The translations under genes and the position numbers were made by a program. Under the pieces are notes generated by a model. The model had not been told where the DNA came from, did not search any database, and saw only the letters and a program-made list of their open reading frames with translations. DNA of 64,000 nucleotides, taken from positions 2,083,673 to 2,147,672 of the forward strand of contig NW_024722158.1 in NCBI RefSeq assembly GCF_018991925.1. Reading direction: 5' to 3'. Shown in pieces: positions 1 through 11,671 of the stretch (the stretch's first letter is position 1; each line of letters starts with the position of its first letter). Origin of the DNA: Homarus americanus. Taxonomy: Eukaryota; Arthropoda; Malacostraca; Decapoda; Nephropidae.

Positions 1-26
1 TTGGAGCTGCTCTCTGAAAGCATGTG

Positions 27-928
27 CTACTCCTGGATCTTCCAGACGCTTAGTATTAAAACCTCTTCGGGAGGCTTGCTGCCTAAGCCTTTTTGGGGCG
101 ACGTGAAGTGAGAGCTTGGCTCTGACAAGTCGATGATCAGTGTCGCAGTGGTCTGAGCCACGCATGGCACGGGAGATGAGGACATCTCGGCGATCTCTTT
201 CTCTGACAATGATGTAGTTAATGAGATGCCAGTGTTTGGATCATGGTGTTCCAAAGAACCCTTGAACTTATCGGCCTGCCGAAACAAGGTATTGGCGAAA
301 GTGAGGTTGTGCGCAGCATCCTTGCTGAGGAGGAGTAGGTCGTTGGGATTACACTTCCCTACTCCAATTTTCCCTATGGTTCCCTGCCAAATGTTAGCAT
401 TTCTGCCAACTCTCACATTGAGGTCGCCAAGGAGCATAACCTTGTCTTCTCTGGGGATTGAGGCCAGCACTCTGTCGAGGTCAGCGTATAAGGCCTCCTT
501 GATGTCATCCTCTGCATCCAGTGTTGGGGTGCATGCACTGATGAAAAAGGCATGACGTGGGGTATTCAGTGGGACTCGAAGCGTCATGAGGCGCTCGTTG
601 ATGCCACTAGGCATTTCAGTTAACCTGAGTAGGATGCGTTGGCTTACCCTTCCAGAAGAAGATATAGCCAAACCCCGTTCTGTGAGTTGGCCCTCATCTG
701 GGAGTCAGGCTCACTCATGGCTGCTATGTCGATGCTATACCTAGCCAACTCTTTTGCCACAAGGGCAGTTCTTCTTTCAGGACACTCATCTGTGCCAGTA
801 TCCAGTAGGGACCTGACATTCCATGCAGCGACCATAAGAGGTTGTATGTTTTTTTTGTTTTTTTTATCTGTGATTTTGATTGTGTTTTCGACTGCGTTAG
901 GATGTACCTTACTGGGTGAGGTTGCCAA
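27..928 (-). pseudogene. non-LTR retrotransposon endonuclease (EEP) relic
   Basis: Minus-strand remains of the apurinic-type endonuclease domain of a LINE, the part that nicks target DNA for target-primed reverse transcription. The N-terminal piece (928 to 644) carries AAWNVRSL and a run typical of the protein often labelled craniofacial development protein 2-like. The next piece (671 to 27) carries GDLNVRVG, matching the GDFN motif of EEP nucleases. The two frames overlap near 644-671, so there is a frameshift. Near position 245 a second frameshift moves the C-terminal part, with YIIVRERDRRD and a terminal SDH..DH catalytic pattern, into another frame. No reverse transcriptase follows inside the window, because the element would continue leftwards beyond base 1. 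It is broken and presumably inactive. Superfamily recognition is confident; the clade is not. Confidence 0.8.
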
Positions 929-1835
929 GTCAGGTTAGGTTTTTAGACAGGCTATGTTTACGGCACCTTTTCTAGCTCCCTTGCCGTGTGGATTGAGCAG
1001 AATGGTTCCTCGAAAAGACTGGGGGTATAAGTGTTTTGATGATGATGAGAGGTATGATGAGCTGGATGATGGCTGCGAGTAAGTTGATTTATGTGGTGTG
1101 GCAGGAGCGCAGGCTGCAATCACACTTCTTGGCTTTCCCTTTTCTTAATCCAGTTGTGCAATTGTTGCAACGACTGGGGAGAGGGAGAGTTACAATGGAC
1201 TGCCGATTGCCCGGTTTCTTGGGTTTCTCTTTAGTAGCCTGTCCATCAGGCATTGCCTTTGTCTGCCGGTGTAGTCGTTGGTTTTCCTTGGTGGTCACCT
1301 CTTCCGCCTAAACCGTCGTTGGGGTCTTGTTGAATCTCTTTAAGCATGTCTGCCTGGTGCGGGGCTCCTTTGCCGATTTTTCGTTCGGGGTTTACTCACG
1401 TAACCTTATACCTAACAAGGTTAAACCGCAAGGTAGCGGGGCAATGGCTGGTAGGTGCCAGAGCGTGTCCACATGCCAGTGGGCCTTGGAGCTATCCCTC
1501 TGGGCCCACTGCTACTCTGAGATCCCCTACTAGTCTAGTCTAGGCCCACAAGGCACCCAGTTACCGTGTGTTGCCACGAGGAGGCACAGCAGGAGTTTTG
1601 GTGGTGAGGAGGCTGTGTACTGGCAAGGGAAGGCTTATGCAAGTTGCTTCCCTGTTCGCCACGAGGGTTAGCCAGTGGCGCCAGCTGAAAGCGTGGGGGA
1701 GTAAGCAGTGCTTGCACCCTATCACTAACAAAATGCTGCCACACTAGACGAATTTCACCACCCTGTGTACACACACACACACACACTCTTACTGAATTAT
1801 TAATATACCTCCACAAAAGTTTTTGTTTTACACAT
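929..1835 (-). other. probable 5' leader of the preceding LINE
   Basis: No convincing coding region. Read on the minus strand this lies directly upstream of the endonuclease relic and contains only short Ser/Pro-rich and Lys-rich frames, a GC-richer stretch (about 1,400-1,720) and a CA microsatellite near 1,769-1,786. Its position suggests the 5' untranslated or ORF1 part of the same element. That is inference, because no diagnostic motif was seen. Confidence 0.35.
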
Positions 1836-1838
1836 TCC

Positions 1839-1961
1839 AAACCTAACCTAACCTAACCAAACCAAACATAACGTAACTTCACCTAACCTAACGTCACGAA
1901 TCCTCACGTAACCTCACCCAACCTAACCTAATGTCACATATCCTCACGTAACCTCACCTAC
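1839..1961. repeat. degenerate telomere-like AACCT repeats
   Basis: Runs of CCTAA/ACCTA pentamers mixed with variants such as ACCTCACCTA, AACGTCACG and CCAAACATAACG. The arthropod telomere repeat is TTAGG, whose complement is CCTAA. Only a few units are perfect, so this is a decayed interstitial tract or a simple repeat of similar sequence, not a telomere. It abuts the 5' side of the LINE relic. Confidence 0.6.
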
Positions 1962-2180
1962 ATTTAGATTCCTGGTTTTCAATTTTTGTTAAATAGTAAT
2001 ACCAAGAGATTTTTACTGTCATACGGGGGTTTAGGACCAGTTCTATAAAAAAAATTCTTAGCGATGTCACGGCATTTGTCTGTAAAAGATCTTGGGTATT
2101 TTAAGTTCAATCCAATATTATAGATATATTTATATTCCTCGTCAATGAAATCCGGACTGCATATTGGAAAAACACGTACA

Positions 2181-4445
2181 TGTAACGACCACGGTCTTAC
2201 ACGCCAGTTAGCGCCAAAATCAAATGATTCATATTACGCTCAATAGCCCACAAAACATGTAACTCGGCTTTCGTTTGAGTCCTCCATCTGAGGAGTCCGT
2301 TTTCACATCACTTCAAGACACCTCAGTCCTCCGTTATCCCATTTTCTCTGACTTACTGAAACCAACCTCTCTATAAAATGAATTTGAGTGTGAGAGAGAA
2401 CACCCTTGTTTTGAGTCAACTTAGATATGTCTGTTTACAGTTGGAACATTCAAGATCCATTGTGAGTGGGGTAGAATGCTTCAACTGTCCTTATCGTTAG
2501 TAGAACGTGTCAAGTAAGTGAGTGTCGAGTTTGCCAGCTAGAGTGGCGTATTTTATGTCGTCCGTGGGGGTATCCATGAGTTTCTGATCGCGCCTGAAGT
2601 TATATCATTTTGTCGCCCCGACATCAGAGAATCTGATGTTTATAGTTTAATTAGTGTCAGTTGTCTATTTGAGAAAGTCATTAATCTCCTGAACTATTCT
2701 GTCAACTGGTATAATCTCCAAGATCTAGCGCCTCCCCGTGAATAGCGCCTTGTTCGCCTCCAGCCTGAGCTTGCAGAATTAATGTTACCAACGTGTATAT
2801 TCCACCTTTTCCTGGCAAGCTCAACCTCTGATTAGATTATATGAATAGACATAGGAAATTACCCTGATCAAGAACACCGGAGTTCATAACTAAGTATACA
2901 GTGATCCAAAATGATAGAGAAGTTTTGTTGTTGGTAAGATCGACCCTTCTGGTATGAATACGGAGGCCCAAGCTGCCCCGCGAGTGCACGTATATACCTC
3001 GACACGAGGGAGAATCACGCATTCGTGACTTCCTCAACGTCTCTCCAGGTATGTTAACGTGTGTTCCCACCGCCTATTAATTCAGTTTAACTTAGTCAAT
3101 TTTGGTGAATATCAGTGCTCATGTGTTAACAAAGTGAATTCTGTGCCAATTAAGTCGAGTAACGTAGAGATTTAGATATTGTCTGAACCGTTGCCAGGCG
3201 TATGTTTTGTATAGTTGAAGTTAGACCTTTAGGCATTCGTGACTTCCTCAACGTCTCTCCAGTGTGTTGAGCTGAATACTCATCGGCTAACGTGGGGCGG
3301 TAACCGGGTTGGACGATGCCGTTAATTCGACAGGACTGAACTGGGAAGTCCGTTTCCTGCAAATCAGGCGCCCACTCCCTGAGCCTGTGTCGGTCTACAA
3401 CCGACCCCTAACAGCGATCTTCATTTGTTGTAGAGACCAGCGTTACCCTGGGGCACTCCTCACAGTTACATAGGCCTAAGTATTATGGTATATTGTTTGG
3501 GGGATAACTAGCAGAAATGTAGTATCCCAGGTAAAGTATTGAACCACTGAATGAGAGTTAAAAGTGCCATGTCGTTCCTTGTGAATTAACAGGAGGTATT
3601 GTATGTTGAGATAATTGTGGAGTTGTCCAGTGTGTTATGTATTCATTGGTAGTGACCATGAAATGATAATCTGAGAGTATAATGATATAACCAAGAAGTG
3701 AAGAGTTAAGTTGCTACTTGGTAAGGTAAGACCTGAGGGTCCAGTGATATCTGGTGTATACCCAGTACTGACTATCATGTGGCAGAGTGACAATACCACA
3801 ATTGTCGATTGAAGTAATAAGAATTTGGAGGTATTTAATGAGGTAATAAGTTCTTGAAGTGTTTGATGACTAAATAAATAAATTGCAGTTCTGTTTTGTC
3901 TGAGTGAATCTAAGATGCATCTTATCCAATCACTGTGTTAATAAATATTGAATTAGTAATCTACGAGTATCACCACTCTATCCTTTCCCACATTGGTTCT
4001 CAGAAAATAACTAACTCACGTGCCTAGAAGCTCGCTACCTAAGAGTTAACTAAGATATGTTATATTCTAGAAAAATCCTGGGTGGTGGCAGTTCTACCGG
4101 TGTAAGTATAATAAGTGTGGTAATAAGAAAGACATGGTTTCCCAGGTTAATCCATGGTTTAGAATATAACTAGAACAAAATATATGGAAGAGATTATAAT
4201 AAATGAAAGGAAATGAAAAGAAAGAACATTGACTTGGAAAACATAAGCAGAGAAGCATAAGAGTTACTTATATAAGAATATAAGGTATATAGAGATAAAG
4301 AACATATTAGAATATAAGCAAGAATATATAAGAATAATTATGAATGTAAAGAACTGAAGAAGGATAAGTATATAAAACAGGATACTCATTGGAAAGACTG
4401 CTACAGAACAAATAAGTATATGAATAAATAGAATACTAACAGAAA
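2181..4445 (+). mobile_element. LTR family A, copy 1, with leader
   Basis: Begins TGTAACGACCACGG and runs about 1.9 kb to just before a TGGTGGCAG motif at 4,083, which looks like a primer-binding site. Other copies start the same way at 26,316, 34,312, 44,366 and 63,300, and copy 2 has nearly the same net length (about 1.89 kb) once its insertions are removed. The LTR has a TATATA at 2,991 and AATAAA near 3,940. From 4,083 to about 4,445 an AT-rich leader follows, shared with the leader after 30,740. No gag or pol is present. The TG start and the TGGTGGCAG position suggest a Ty3/gypsy- or BEL-type element, but the class is not proved because there is no coding region. Confidence 0.65.
2991..2996 (+). 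promoter_or_regulatory. putative LTR A TATA box
   Basis: TATATA follows a GC-rich patch and precedes a downstream AATAAA near 3,940. The equivalent position in copy 2 (about 27,770) also reads TATATA, so the motif is conserved between copies. Its role as a promoter is inferred. Confidence 0.35.
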
Positions 4446-4468
4446 AATAATATCTACATGGTAAATTA

Positions 4469-5272
4469 TTAAAAAGAGGAAACTCGGCCCGTTACATACA
4501 AACATAAGATGAAAATGCAGTACTGACTGTTTGACTCTGCTATGGTGGGCAGAATAATAATGAATATACAATATGAACACACATTAATAGGTTTCATATG
4601 AACACTGAACTTAAAGGTGTTACCTATTCTGTGGATCAGACAGTCTAGGAGTGGTAATCTGCAGTCACTTTCTAATTCCACAGTGAATTTGATCGAGGGG
4701 GCTAAGTTGAGTAGTGGTAGAAAAATTTTTAAGTTCTCATTACATGGTCAAAGACATTACATCATCTACATGTCAAAACCAAACTGCTGAAGGTGGTAAA
4801 ATATTACTTGGAAGTTCTTCTCCAAAAATTCCATTTAGAAGTTGCTCAACACTGGTGAAAGCTGAGTGCCCATCACCATATCAATTTTTTTTAACACAAT
4901 ATTCTCCATTGAATTCAAATTTACAATCCTTAATACACAGTTTGATAAGTTCAATGAAGACTTTTTTGAGACAGATAAGGAAATATTCTCCAGGTAATCT
5001 GTGAGGAATTCAAGCAAATCATCAACTGGGACCGTTGTAAAGAGTGATGTTACATCAAAACTGACCAGTTTAAAATCATAATTTATGCATCAGTTATTGA
5101 GTTTATCAACGAAATCCTCATTAGTCTTAATATTAGAGTTTAATATGTTGCCAACTAGAGGGTTTAGTAAAGAAATTAACCATTCAGACCTTATAAGTGA
5201 TTGACCTAACTGAGCTAATGATGTGTCTTGATAGGTTATTTGGCTTGTGAGTCGTGATAAGGACGTACACAT
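4469..5272 (-). pseudogene. Penelope-like element reverse transcriptase relic
   Basis: Three minus-strand fragments in order: 5,272-5,090 (ending NPLVGNILNS..IKTNEDFVDKLNN), 5,017-4,835 (LLEFLTDYL, then VMGTQLSPVLSNF) and 4,681-4,469 (ELESDCRLPLLDCLIHR). The MG..LSPVL box and the LPFLDC-type segment are characteristic of Penelope-like reverse transcriptases. The segments are joined through frameshifts and stops, and the catalytic YxDD region and the GIY-YIG endonuclease are not seen. A dead 5'- and 3'-truncated copy. Confidence 0.75.
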
Positions 5273-5550
5273 ATGCCATTCATTGAAAACCTTCTTATAA
5301 GACCTAATAGTTTAGTTGCCTCATTCACCTTCTTCTCACAATGGCCTGAGAACTTCAGTTCATTGTCCTTTTCGCATTCAGTCTCAATGCAGTTTCTTCA
5401 TCCCGTTGGGACATATGATACGCCTTCTTCCCGTTGGTACGTCCCAGGTGCAGCCTCTTTCAATTCGTGACATTGAATCTTACCAGCCATTTCCTCGATC
5501 TCTCTTTAAGCTCACAGAGATCTTTCTGCAGCACTTTCTGGTCAAAGGCA
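5273..5550 (-). pseudogene. CR1/jockey-like LINE fragment
   Basis: Closely resembles 39,840-40,110 of this window: both contain the CTTCTTATAA..ACCTAAT segment, the CCCGTTGGGACATATGATACG segment and the CAGCCATTTC..CGA segment in the same order. On the minus strand this corresponds to the part of a LINE reverse transcriptase downstream of the catalytic site. Only about 280 bp survive, with several frame breaks. Confidence 0.65.
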
Positions 5551-5837
5551 CATTTCTACAAGTCTCAATCCTCCTCCTATCGCTAAAATTATTTTATTAT
5601 GTTGTTTCTAAGTATTTTATTCAATATTTATGAATGTTCTTACAGACTACAAAACACTTCATTGTTATTTAAATGTGCTACATGCTTCATAGTAATTAAC
5701 AAGTGATCGTGGGCCCTTCGTGCCCGGTGGCAAGTCCGGTGGTACAGTTTACCTGGGCGTGAAAGTTCGAACGCTCGTGCTTGGCTAGCGCCCAACCGCC
5801 GTCCGGCTGACAGAGTACAGCGACATCGTTTCCAGAT
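5551..5837. other. gene-free spacer
   Basis: No open frame or known repeat recognised. A GC-rich block at about 5,705-5,830 contains GTTCGAA flanked by complementary-looking G+C segments, faintly like a tRNA-derived SINE head, but box A and box B are not convincing. Confidence 0.4.
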
Positions 5838-6139
5838 GGTCGTGGTTGTTATAATCATGGTCGTGGTTGTTATAATCATGGTTGTGGTTATTGTAATCAT
5901 GGTCGTGGTTGCTATAATCATACTTATGGTTATGATCATAGTCGTGGTTGTTTAACCATTGTCGTGGTCGTTATAATCATAGTCGTGGTTGTTATAATCA
6001 TGGTCGAGAGTGTTATAATCATAGTTGTGGTTGTTATAATCATGGTAGTGTTTGTTATAATCATAGTCGTGGTTGTTATAATCATGGTCGAGAGTGTTAT
6101 AATCATAGTCGTGGTTGTTATAATAATGGTCGTGTTTAA
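5838..6139. repeat. 21-bp minisatellite, array 1
   Basis: About 14 tandem copies of a 21-bp unit made of GGTCGTGG followed by TTGTTATAATCAT, with point variants. The same unit makes arrays at 7,874-8,152 and 12,755-14,279, so these were one array before the insertions between them. Because 21 is a multiple of three, every frame can stay open; the apparent proteins (IITTTTM- or NHGRGCY-type repeats) are artefacts. Confidence 0.95.
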
Positions 6140-7873
6140 CATAAGAACATAAGAATGGAGGAAACTGCAGCGGGCCTATTGGCCCATACTGGGCAGTCCC
6201 GTTTACACCCAACCCCTATTGCTCATATGAGCATCCAACCTATGTTTGAAGCAATTCAGCGTATTCGAGTTAATGATGATATTTGGCAACTTGTTCCATT
6301 CATCCACTACTCTGTTTCCAAACCAGTGTTTACCTATTTCACGGCTAAATCTAAATTTGTCTAATTTAAAACCATTGTTACGAGTTTGCTCCTGGTTGGA
6401 TAATTTGAGTACCTTTGTAATGTCCCCTTTGTTTAGCCCTGCCTTCCACTTATACACCTCTATCAGGTCGCCCCTCGCTCTACGTCTCTCAAGGGAGTGC
6501 AAATTAAGATGCTTTAACCTGTCTCTATACTCAAGGTTCCTAATGCCCGGGATTAGCCTTGTCATTCTCCTCTGAATTCTTTCCAAGGATTCTATATCCA
6601 TTCTGTAATACGGTGACCAGAACTGAACTGCGTAATCCAGGTGTGGTCTCACAAGAGCAAGATACAGTTTTAGGATGACCTCGCTCGTCTTGTAACTAAC
6701 ACTCCTTTGTATGAACCCAAGTACTTTATTAGCCTTGTTACGAGCAAAAACACATTGTTTACTTGGCTTAAGGTTTCTACTTATCATTACTCCTAAATCT
6801 CTCTCGCAGTCGGATTTCTCTATGGCATCGTTGTTCATCTGGTATCTGGTTTCCCTGTTTACATCTCCTATACTGAGTACTTTACATTTGTCCACGTTGA
6901 ATTTCATCTGCCATTTTTCAGACCATTCGAAAAATTTGTTTAGATCTTCCTGTAGTTTTGCGAGTCCTCGTCAGATTTGATAACACGTCCTATTTTAGTG
7001 TCATCAGCAAATTTACTTATGTTGCTGTCTATGCCGATATCTATGTCGTTTATGTATATAATAAATAATAATGGTCCAAGTACTGAGCCTTGGGGAACTC
7101 CACTTGTGACGTTGCTCCAATGGGACTTAGTGCCGTTAATGCTCACTCGCTGTTTCCTGTCCTGTAACCACGCCCTAATCCATTTAAGGATGTCACCTTT
7201 GATGCCATGAGCTTCTACCTTTCTAATTAGTCTTTCGTGGGGGACTCTGTCGAAGGCTTTACTAAAGTCGAGATATACCACATCATAATTGTGCCCCTCG
7301 TCCACCGATTCGAAAACTGATGAAAAGAATGTTAATAGATTAGTTAGGCAAGAACGTCCGCTTGTGAAGCCATGCTGGGAATCATTGATCAATCTGTGCT
7401 TCTCCAGGTGATTTCGAATAGAGTTTGAAAAGATTGCTTCCAGTAATTTGCCTACTATTGATGTTAGACTGATTGGGCGGTAGTTAGAGGATAGTGATCT
7501 ATCCCCCTTCTTGAAAATCGGTATTACATTCGCTATCCTCCAGGATTCTGGTACTACACCTGCTTTTAAGGACATGTTAAACAACTTTGCTAAGGGCATA
7601 CTAAGCTCTTCCTTACATTCCTATAATACTCTGGCAAATATCTCATCGGGACCAGGTGACTTATTAGGCTTTAATTTGTCTATTTGCTTACTAACATCGT
7701 TAGTAGTCACTACTATCTCACTTAATTTGTTTTCTTCACTATCTCTGAATAGAGTCGGTGCCTCGGGTATCATGTTTAAATGTTCGGTGGTGAAAACTGT
7801 TGAAAAATATTTATTCAAATTATTGCTCATTTCTCCATCGTTATCAGTGAGCTCGCCGGAGTCTGACCGTATT
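6140..7873 (-). mobile_element. CR1-like LINE inserted in the minisatellite
   Basis: 5'-truncated non-LTR retrotransposon sitting between two arrays of the same 21-bp repeat. The 3' end (plus strand 6,140-6,200) is ACATAAGAACATAAG followed by a GGCCTATTGGCCCATAC block, a LINE tail common in crustacean genomes as far as I recall. The 5' truncation falls at about 7,873 within the linker ahead of the reverse transcriptase, as expected when reverse transcription stops early. Confidence 0.85.
6203..7830 (-). pseudogene. LINE reverse transcriptase, two lesions
   Basis: Minus-strand reverse transcriptase of a CR1/jockey-type element. From the N-terminal side: the KPNKSPGPDEI segment, IPIFKKGDRS..NYRPISLTS, VYLDFSKAFD (first catalytic Asp), [22 protein letters not shown] (second catalytic pair), then the thumb and C-terminal part with DLGVMIS, LVRPHLDYAVQFWSP and WNKLP. 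A TAG stop at 7,621-7,623 interrupts the frame just after the PDEI segment, and a one-base indel near 6,955 shifts the frame right after the ADD box. Apart from these two lesions all core motifs remain, so the insertion is fairly young. Confidence 0.9.
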
Positions 7874-8152
7874 TGTCATAATCATAATCGTGGTTGTTAT
7901 AATCATGGTCGTGGTTGTTATAATCATAGTCGTGGTTGTTATAATCATGGTCGTGGTTGCTATAATTATACTTATGGTTATGATCATAGTCGTGGTTGTT
8001 ATATTCATGGTTGTGGTTGCTATAATCATGGTCGTGGTTGTTATATTCATGGTTGTGGTTGTTATAATCATGGTCGTGGTTGTTATAATCATAGTCGTGG
8101 TTGTTATTATCATGGTCGTGGTTGATATAATCATAGTCGTGGTTGTTATAAT
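7874..8152. repeat. 21-bp minisatellite, array 2
   Basis: About 13 copies of the same 21-bp unit, continuing after the LINE and ending at TAAT (8,149-8,152), which is the target-site duplication of the next element. Confidence 0.95.
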
Positions 8153-9241
8153 TATAACAAGACGAATCTTGCATGAAGAATATTTATATATATATATAGG
8201 AAGAATATTTAATAAGAGAGTAAAAATGAGAGGAAGACCTTGGTAGTGTGGCCGTGATAGATATTTGATGATGGATTTACACTTATCTTATCTTATACGT
8301 CAAAACACATCTATTACGTCTTAAGGGCGACTTCTCAAACACCGCTTCGTTACAACTCTTTATTAATTACGAACATGACATGGACACATTAATAACACCT
8401 TCTATTGAAGTTACTAGGACATTATATTTACGTTACTAGGACATCATATTACGTTACTAGACACTCTGATTCTCGGACACGAACATGAAATGAATACACT
8501 TCCCACGTAAGTAACTCATCCCATGGAAAGCTTTGACAAAAACTCACGTGACCTAGGGGAGGCCTAGCAGGTGGTCCTGGGTTGTCTCTATGGGAGACTG
8601 CTTAGCTGGGCACCGGTGTGTCGAGGGCAACTCTCTCCCGACCGGAGGCGACCGGAGGCGGCTTGCCTCCGGCCCCTGACTTCTCTCGAGCAGGACTGGG
8701 AACGTCATAGCTGGCCCTTCTTGGTTACAAGACACACTCTCTCTCTGTCTCTCTCTGGGCAGAGGGAGGACTAGGACGTCCTATATATTGGGAGGCGAGC
8801 CGTCAGGTTGAGCTGATCGGGAGGGGGGGGCGGCGAAGGGTCTCCTTACATTTGCCCTCGCTAATATAGGGTCAGGTCTGGACTTTTTCAGAGACTATAA
8901 GTTGTATATTCTGGAGAAATCTTCAGATGGGCCGTGTGACATGAGAGGCCCTGGTTGATTTGTGGCCCCTTGACTTAGGCTCGAGGGTTACATTTGACCT
9001 GGCTAATGTGAGGTCAGGTCTGGACTTCTTCTGCGGTGTAGGTTATTGTGTATATTGGGAGAGAGTCGGCCGGTGCCTTCTTACATGTTTGTTGGGGCCG
9101 TGTGACATGGGAGGGGAGCCAGTTGATTTGTAACTCCTTGAGTGGTTGCGAGGGGTACCCTTACATTTGACCCCCCTAATGTCGGGTCAAGTCTGGACTG
9201 TTTCTGAGATGTAAGCTGTGGTCTGACAACCCATCACTACA
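8153..9241 (-). repeat. family D LTR (3' copy)
   Basis: Matches 11,672-12,754 closely, with scattered substitutions, short indels and a longer AT run at 8,185-8,200. Contains CT-rich microsatellites near 8,730-8,756 and a TATATA at about 8,782. Element orientation is minus. Confidence 0.85.
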
Positions 9242-10097
9242 CCTCCCGCCAAGACCAAAGCTTTCATGCTCAGAGAACTGATGACACATTTAAAGTAGAC
9301 AGTAACATCATGTGCAGTATCTAATATAGTCCCTGAGGCGATAATGCATCCTTACATTTTACAAATTATAACCCTAGAGATGTATGTTTTTCTACTGGCA
9401 TAGTTTGATCTGACAAAGCTTACTATACCTCCCGCCAAGATTAAAGCTTCTATGACAGGAGAAAAAAAATAAAAAAATACATACACAGTATGTGAACATA
9501 GAGTGATCTAAAGATCCTTCATATCTAGCATAGTGTCTGAGGCAAACTTGCAAATCACATTCTACAAACAAAAACAGGTGTTACATTGCCTAACCAGGCC
9601 GTGTCAAAATAAGAATTCGTCCCACTCAGTAATATGTCTGCAACATTGCATTTGGTAATACAAAACATTGATCAAATGAACTCATAGAAAAAGTGACTAA
9701 TCTTTTAAAAAAAACCATTCTTTGTAGTACATGATAACAAAAATCAGAGAATTGAATACAAAATACAAAATGCTCCTACTTCACATGTTAGGGTGTTATA
9801 TCTTTTTATTACACATCAGCAACATCAACAACATCAGTACATTTGTTGGGTCCAGCATGGCTCAAGTCCTCCATCCAGCTGGTATCTGAAAATAAGGAAT
9901 GCCGGCAGCACAACAGCGGTAGTCGATTGGTCCTTCTGATGATCCACCTTTTCATCGTCGACTTTCTTCTGATGTCAGCACAGGACGTCTTCTGCCTTCT
10001 TTTGTCACATAGCACGTTTTTCTTTTTTCAATACCACACTTTGTAGGTCGTGTCACCACATCTTCTGACTTCTTCACACTTCCTCCTGGTTTCTATA

Positions 10098-10358
10098 ATA
10101 TTCCAGATGATTTTTCTGTTCACCTGCGCTTCTTCTACCTTTAGAGCATTTTCATATTCCAGATGAATTTTCTGTTCATCTGCATTTCTTTATACATCTT
10201 CATTTTCATATTCCAGACAATTTTTCTGTTCATCTGCGTTTCTTTATACATCTTCGTTTTCCGTCATATTCCAGATGAATTTTTCTGCTCCATCTGTATT
10301 TCTTCTCTGCAACATCATCATTTTCAACATATTCCAGACGATTTTCTGTTCATCTGCC
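10098..10358. repeat. five imperfect 54-65 bp tandem units
   Basis: Five copies of a unit containing ATATTCCAGA followed by TTTTCTGTTCATCTGC, spaced 54-65 bp. Unit lengths vary, so reading frame is not conserved between units. Confidence 0.7.
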
Positions 10359-11097
10359 ATCGGCCCCCTCCAGCCGGGATGAAAGCCGGTCCACTGCTTG
10401 GGCTGTCGTCTCCTTAGATGACTGTAAGGCAGGTTCCGCGGACCAGGGCTCGCCCTCCGTACGTGAGTGTCGGCGAGACCAAAGACCGTCCTGTCTTACA
10501 CCTTCCACAGTGGTGAATCCCTCCCTGGCTGGGCTCACCAGGGTTCGTTGTGTGGCGCTGCATTCCACACTCCTTAATTTCCTAGAGTAGAAAAATATAA
10601 AATCTTCTTAATCCTAGACCAGGGAGGACTTGAAAGAAGTGGGGTGGTGTGTGGCGGGTGTGGTGCTGCATTCATCACGCTGCATTCCTCACGCTGCTTC
10701 TTCTCTTCTAATATGTGCTGTGGTCGGATTCCGGCTAGCCATGGGGCGGTACTGTGTGTGACATTTGACAGAAACAATCCGAAAGGGATGATGGATTAGT
10801 TGGAAGTGTATCCTTAAAGAAAAACAAATATTTACTTTATACATTACGTCAATGTTTGGCAACTATAGTTTCCGTCACGACAATATTCTCATTAGGCTGG
10901 GTCAGGGAATGAAGCTCTGCTCACTACATTGAATATTATTTATCACTACGCGTCAAAGAGTACATTACAAATCATACTAGCATAAAAACACACTGAGTGA
11001 AGCTCTGTAATTATCGCAATATTAAGTAACACTAACCACCGATTTCGAAGCATAACTCACGGGACAAAACATATGAGGATTGGTGGTCACACTGGAC

Positions 11098-11222
11098 GGT
11101 GCGAGGCGGAGCGAGTGAGGCGGAGCGGGTGAGGCGGGGCGGGTGAGGCAGGGTGGGTGAGGCGGGGCGGGGCACGGAACGCCGGGGCGGGGCAGGGCGG
11201 GGCAGGGATGGGAGGAAGGGTA
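11098..11222 (+). repeat. G-rich tract with many GGGG runs
   Basis: Tandem-like GAGGCGGAGCGGGT units followed by repeated GGCGGGGC blocks. Several runs of three or four G within short spacing make plus-strand G-quadruplex formation plausible. The surrounding sequence is AT-rich, so this is a local composition island. Confidence 0.6.
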
Positions 11223-11671
11223 AGGAGGCTGAGGTGAGGATTAGGACAGGGAGGAGGATGTAGGTTAAAAGACATGTTAAGTTATAACAGTTAGTATAGA
11301 CACCGCTTTCATCACTGAAACACAAATTCTACGCTCAACACTGACCAACAATCAAACTGCACTTGGGCTACTGAGAATGTCACAGATAGCCGGGGACACT
11401 GAGAAATCACGTTAAGCACTGAACATATTTCTAGAAAAAATTCGCGCATACCACGATGAGAGACATTTATTGAGCTGTAACGGTGACACACTAGGACACT
11501 TTTCACGCTACTATGCAGGAACTCCTTATAACGCACTTTCGAACAATACTCAAACAACGAGCCAGGTGTTATGGCTAAATGAGGGAGGGCATGGGTTTAC
11601 GTTAAGTACACTGTTACCAATAACAAGGGACGAGGAGGGCGTGAGTTAACGTTATAGTACGCTGCCACCAA

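Larger units (their letters stand above)
9242..11671 (-). other. family D internal region, no pol
   Basis: No domain recognised. It holds short degenerate minus-strand frames. The one at 10,568-10,350 ends AVDRLSSRLEGADGR and leads into the imperfect tandem repeat at 10,098-10,358, which in translation is rich in Glu, Lys and Met and could be the ruin of a coiled-coil gag-like protein. A second polypurine-like CTCCCGCCAAGA segment near 9,430 duplicates the one next to the LTR. A G-rich block lies at 11,098-11,222. Confidence 0.5.

Noticed and set aside
226..938. Plus-strand frames opposite the endonuclease
   Set aside because: Antisense shadows of the LINE coding strand with no domain.
1839..1961. 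True telomere
   Set aside because: Few perfect units, many variants, and flanked by retroelements on both sides.
5700..5830. SINE head or tRNA-like sequence
   Set aside because: GTTCGAA is present, but the box A and box B contexts do not fit and there is no tail or target duplication.
6977..8125. Plus-strand frames over the CR1-like LINE and minisatellite
   Set aside because: Shadows of the minus-strand reverse transcriptase and of the tandem repeat.
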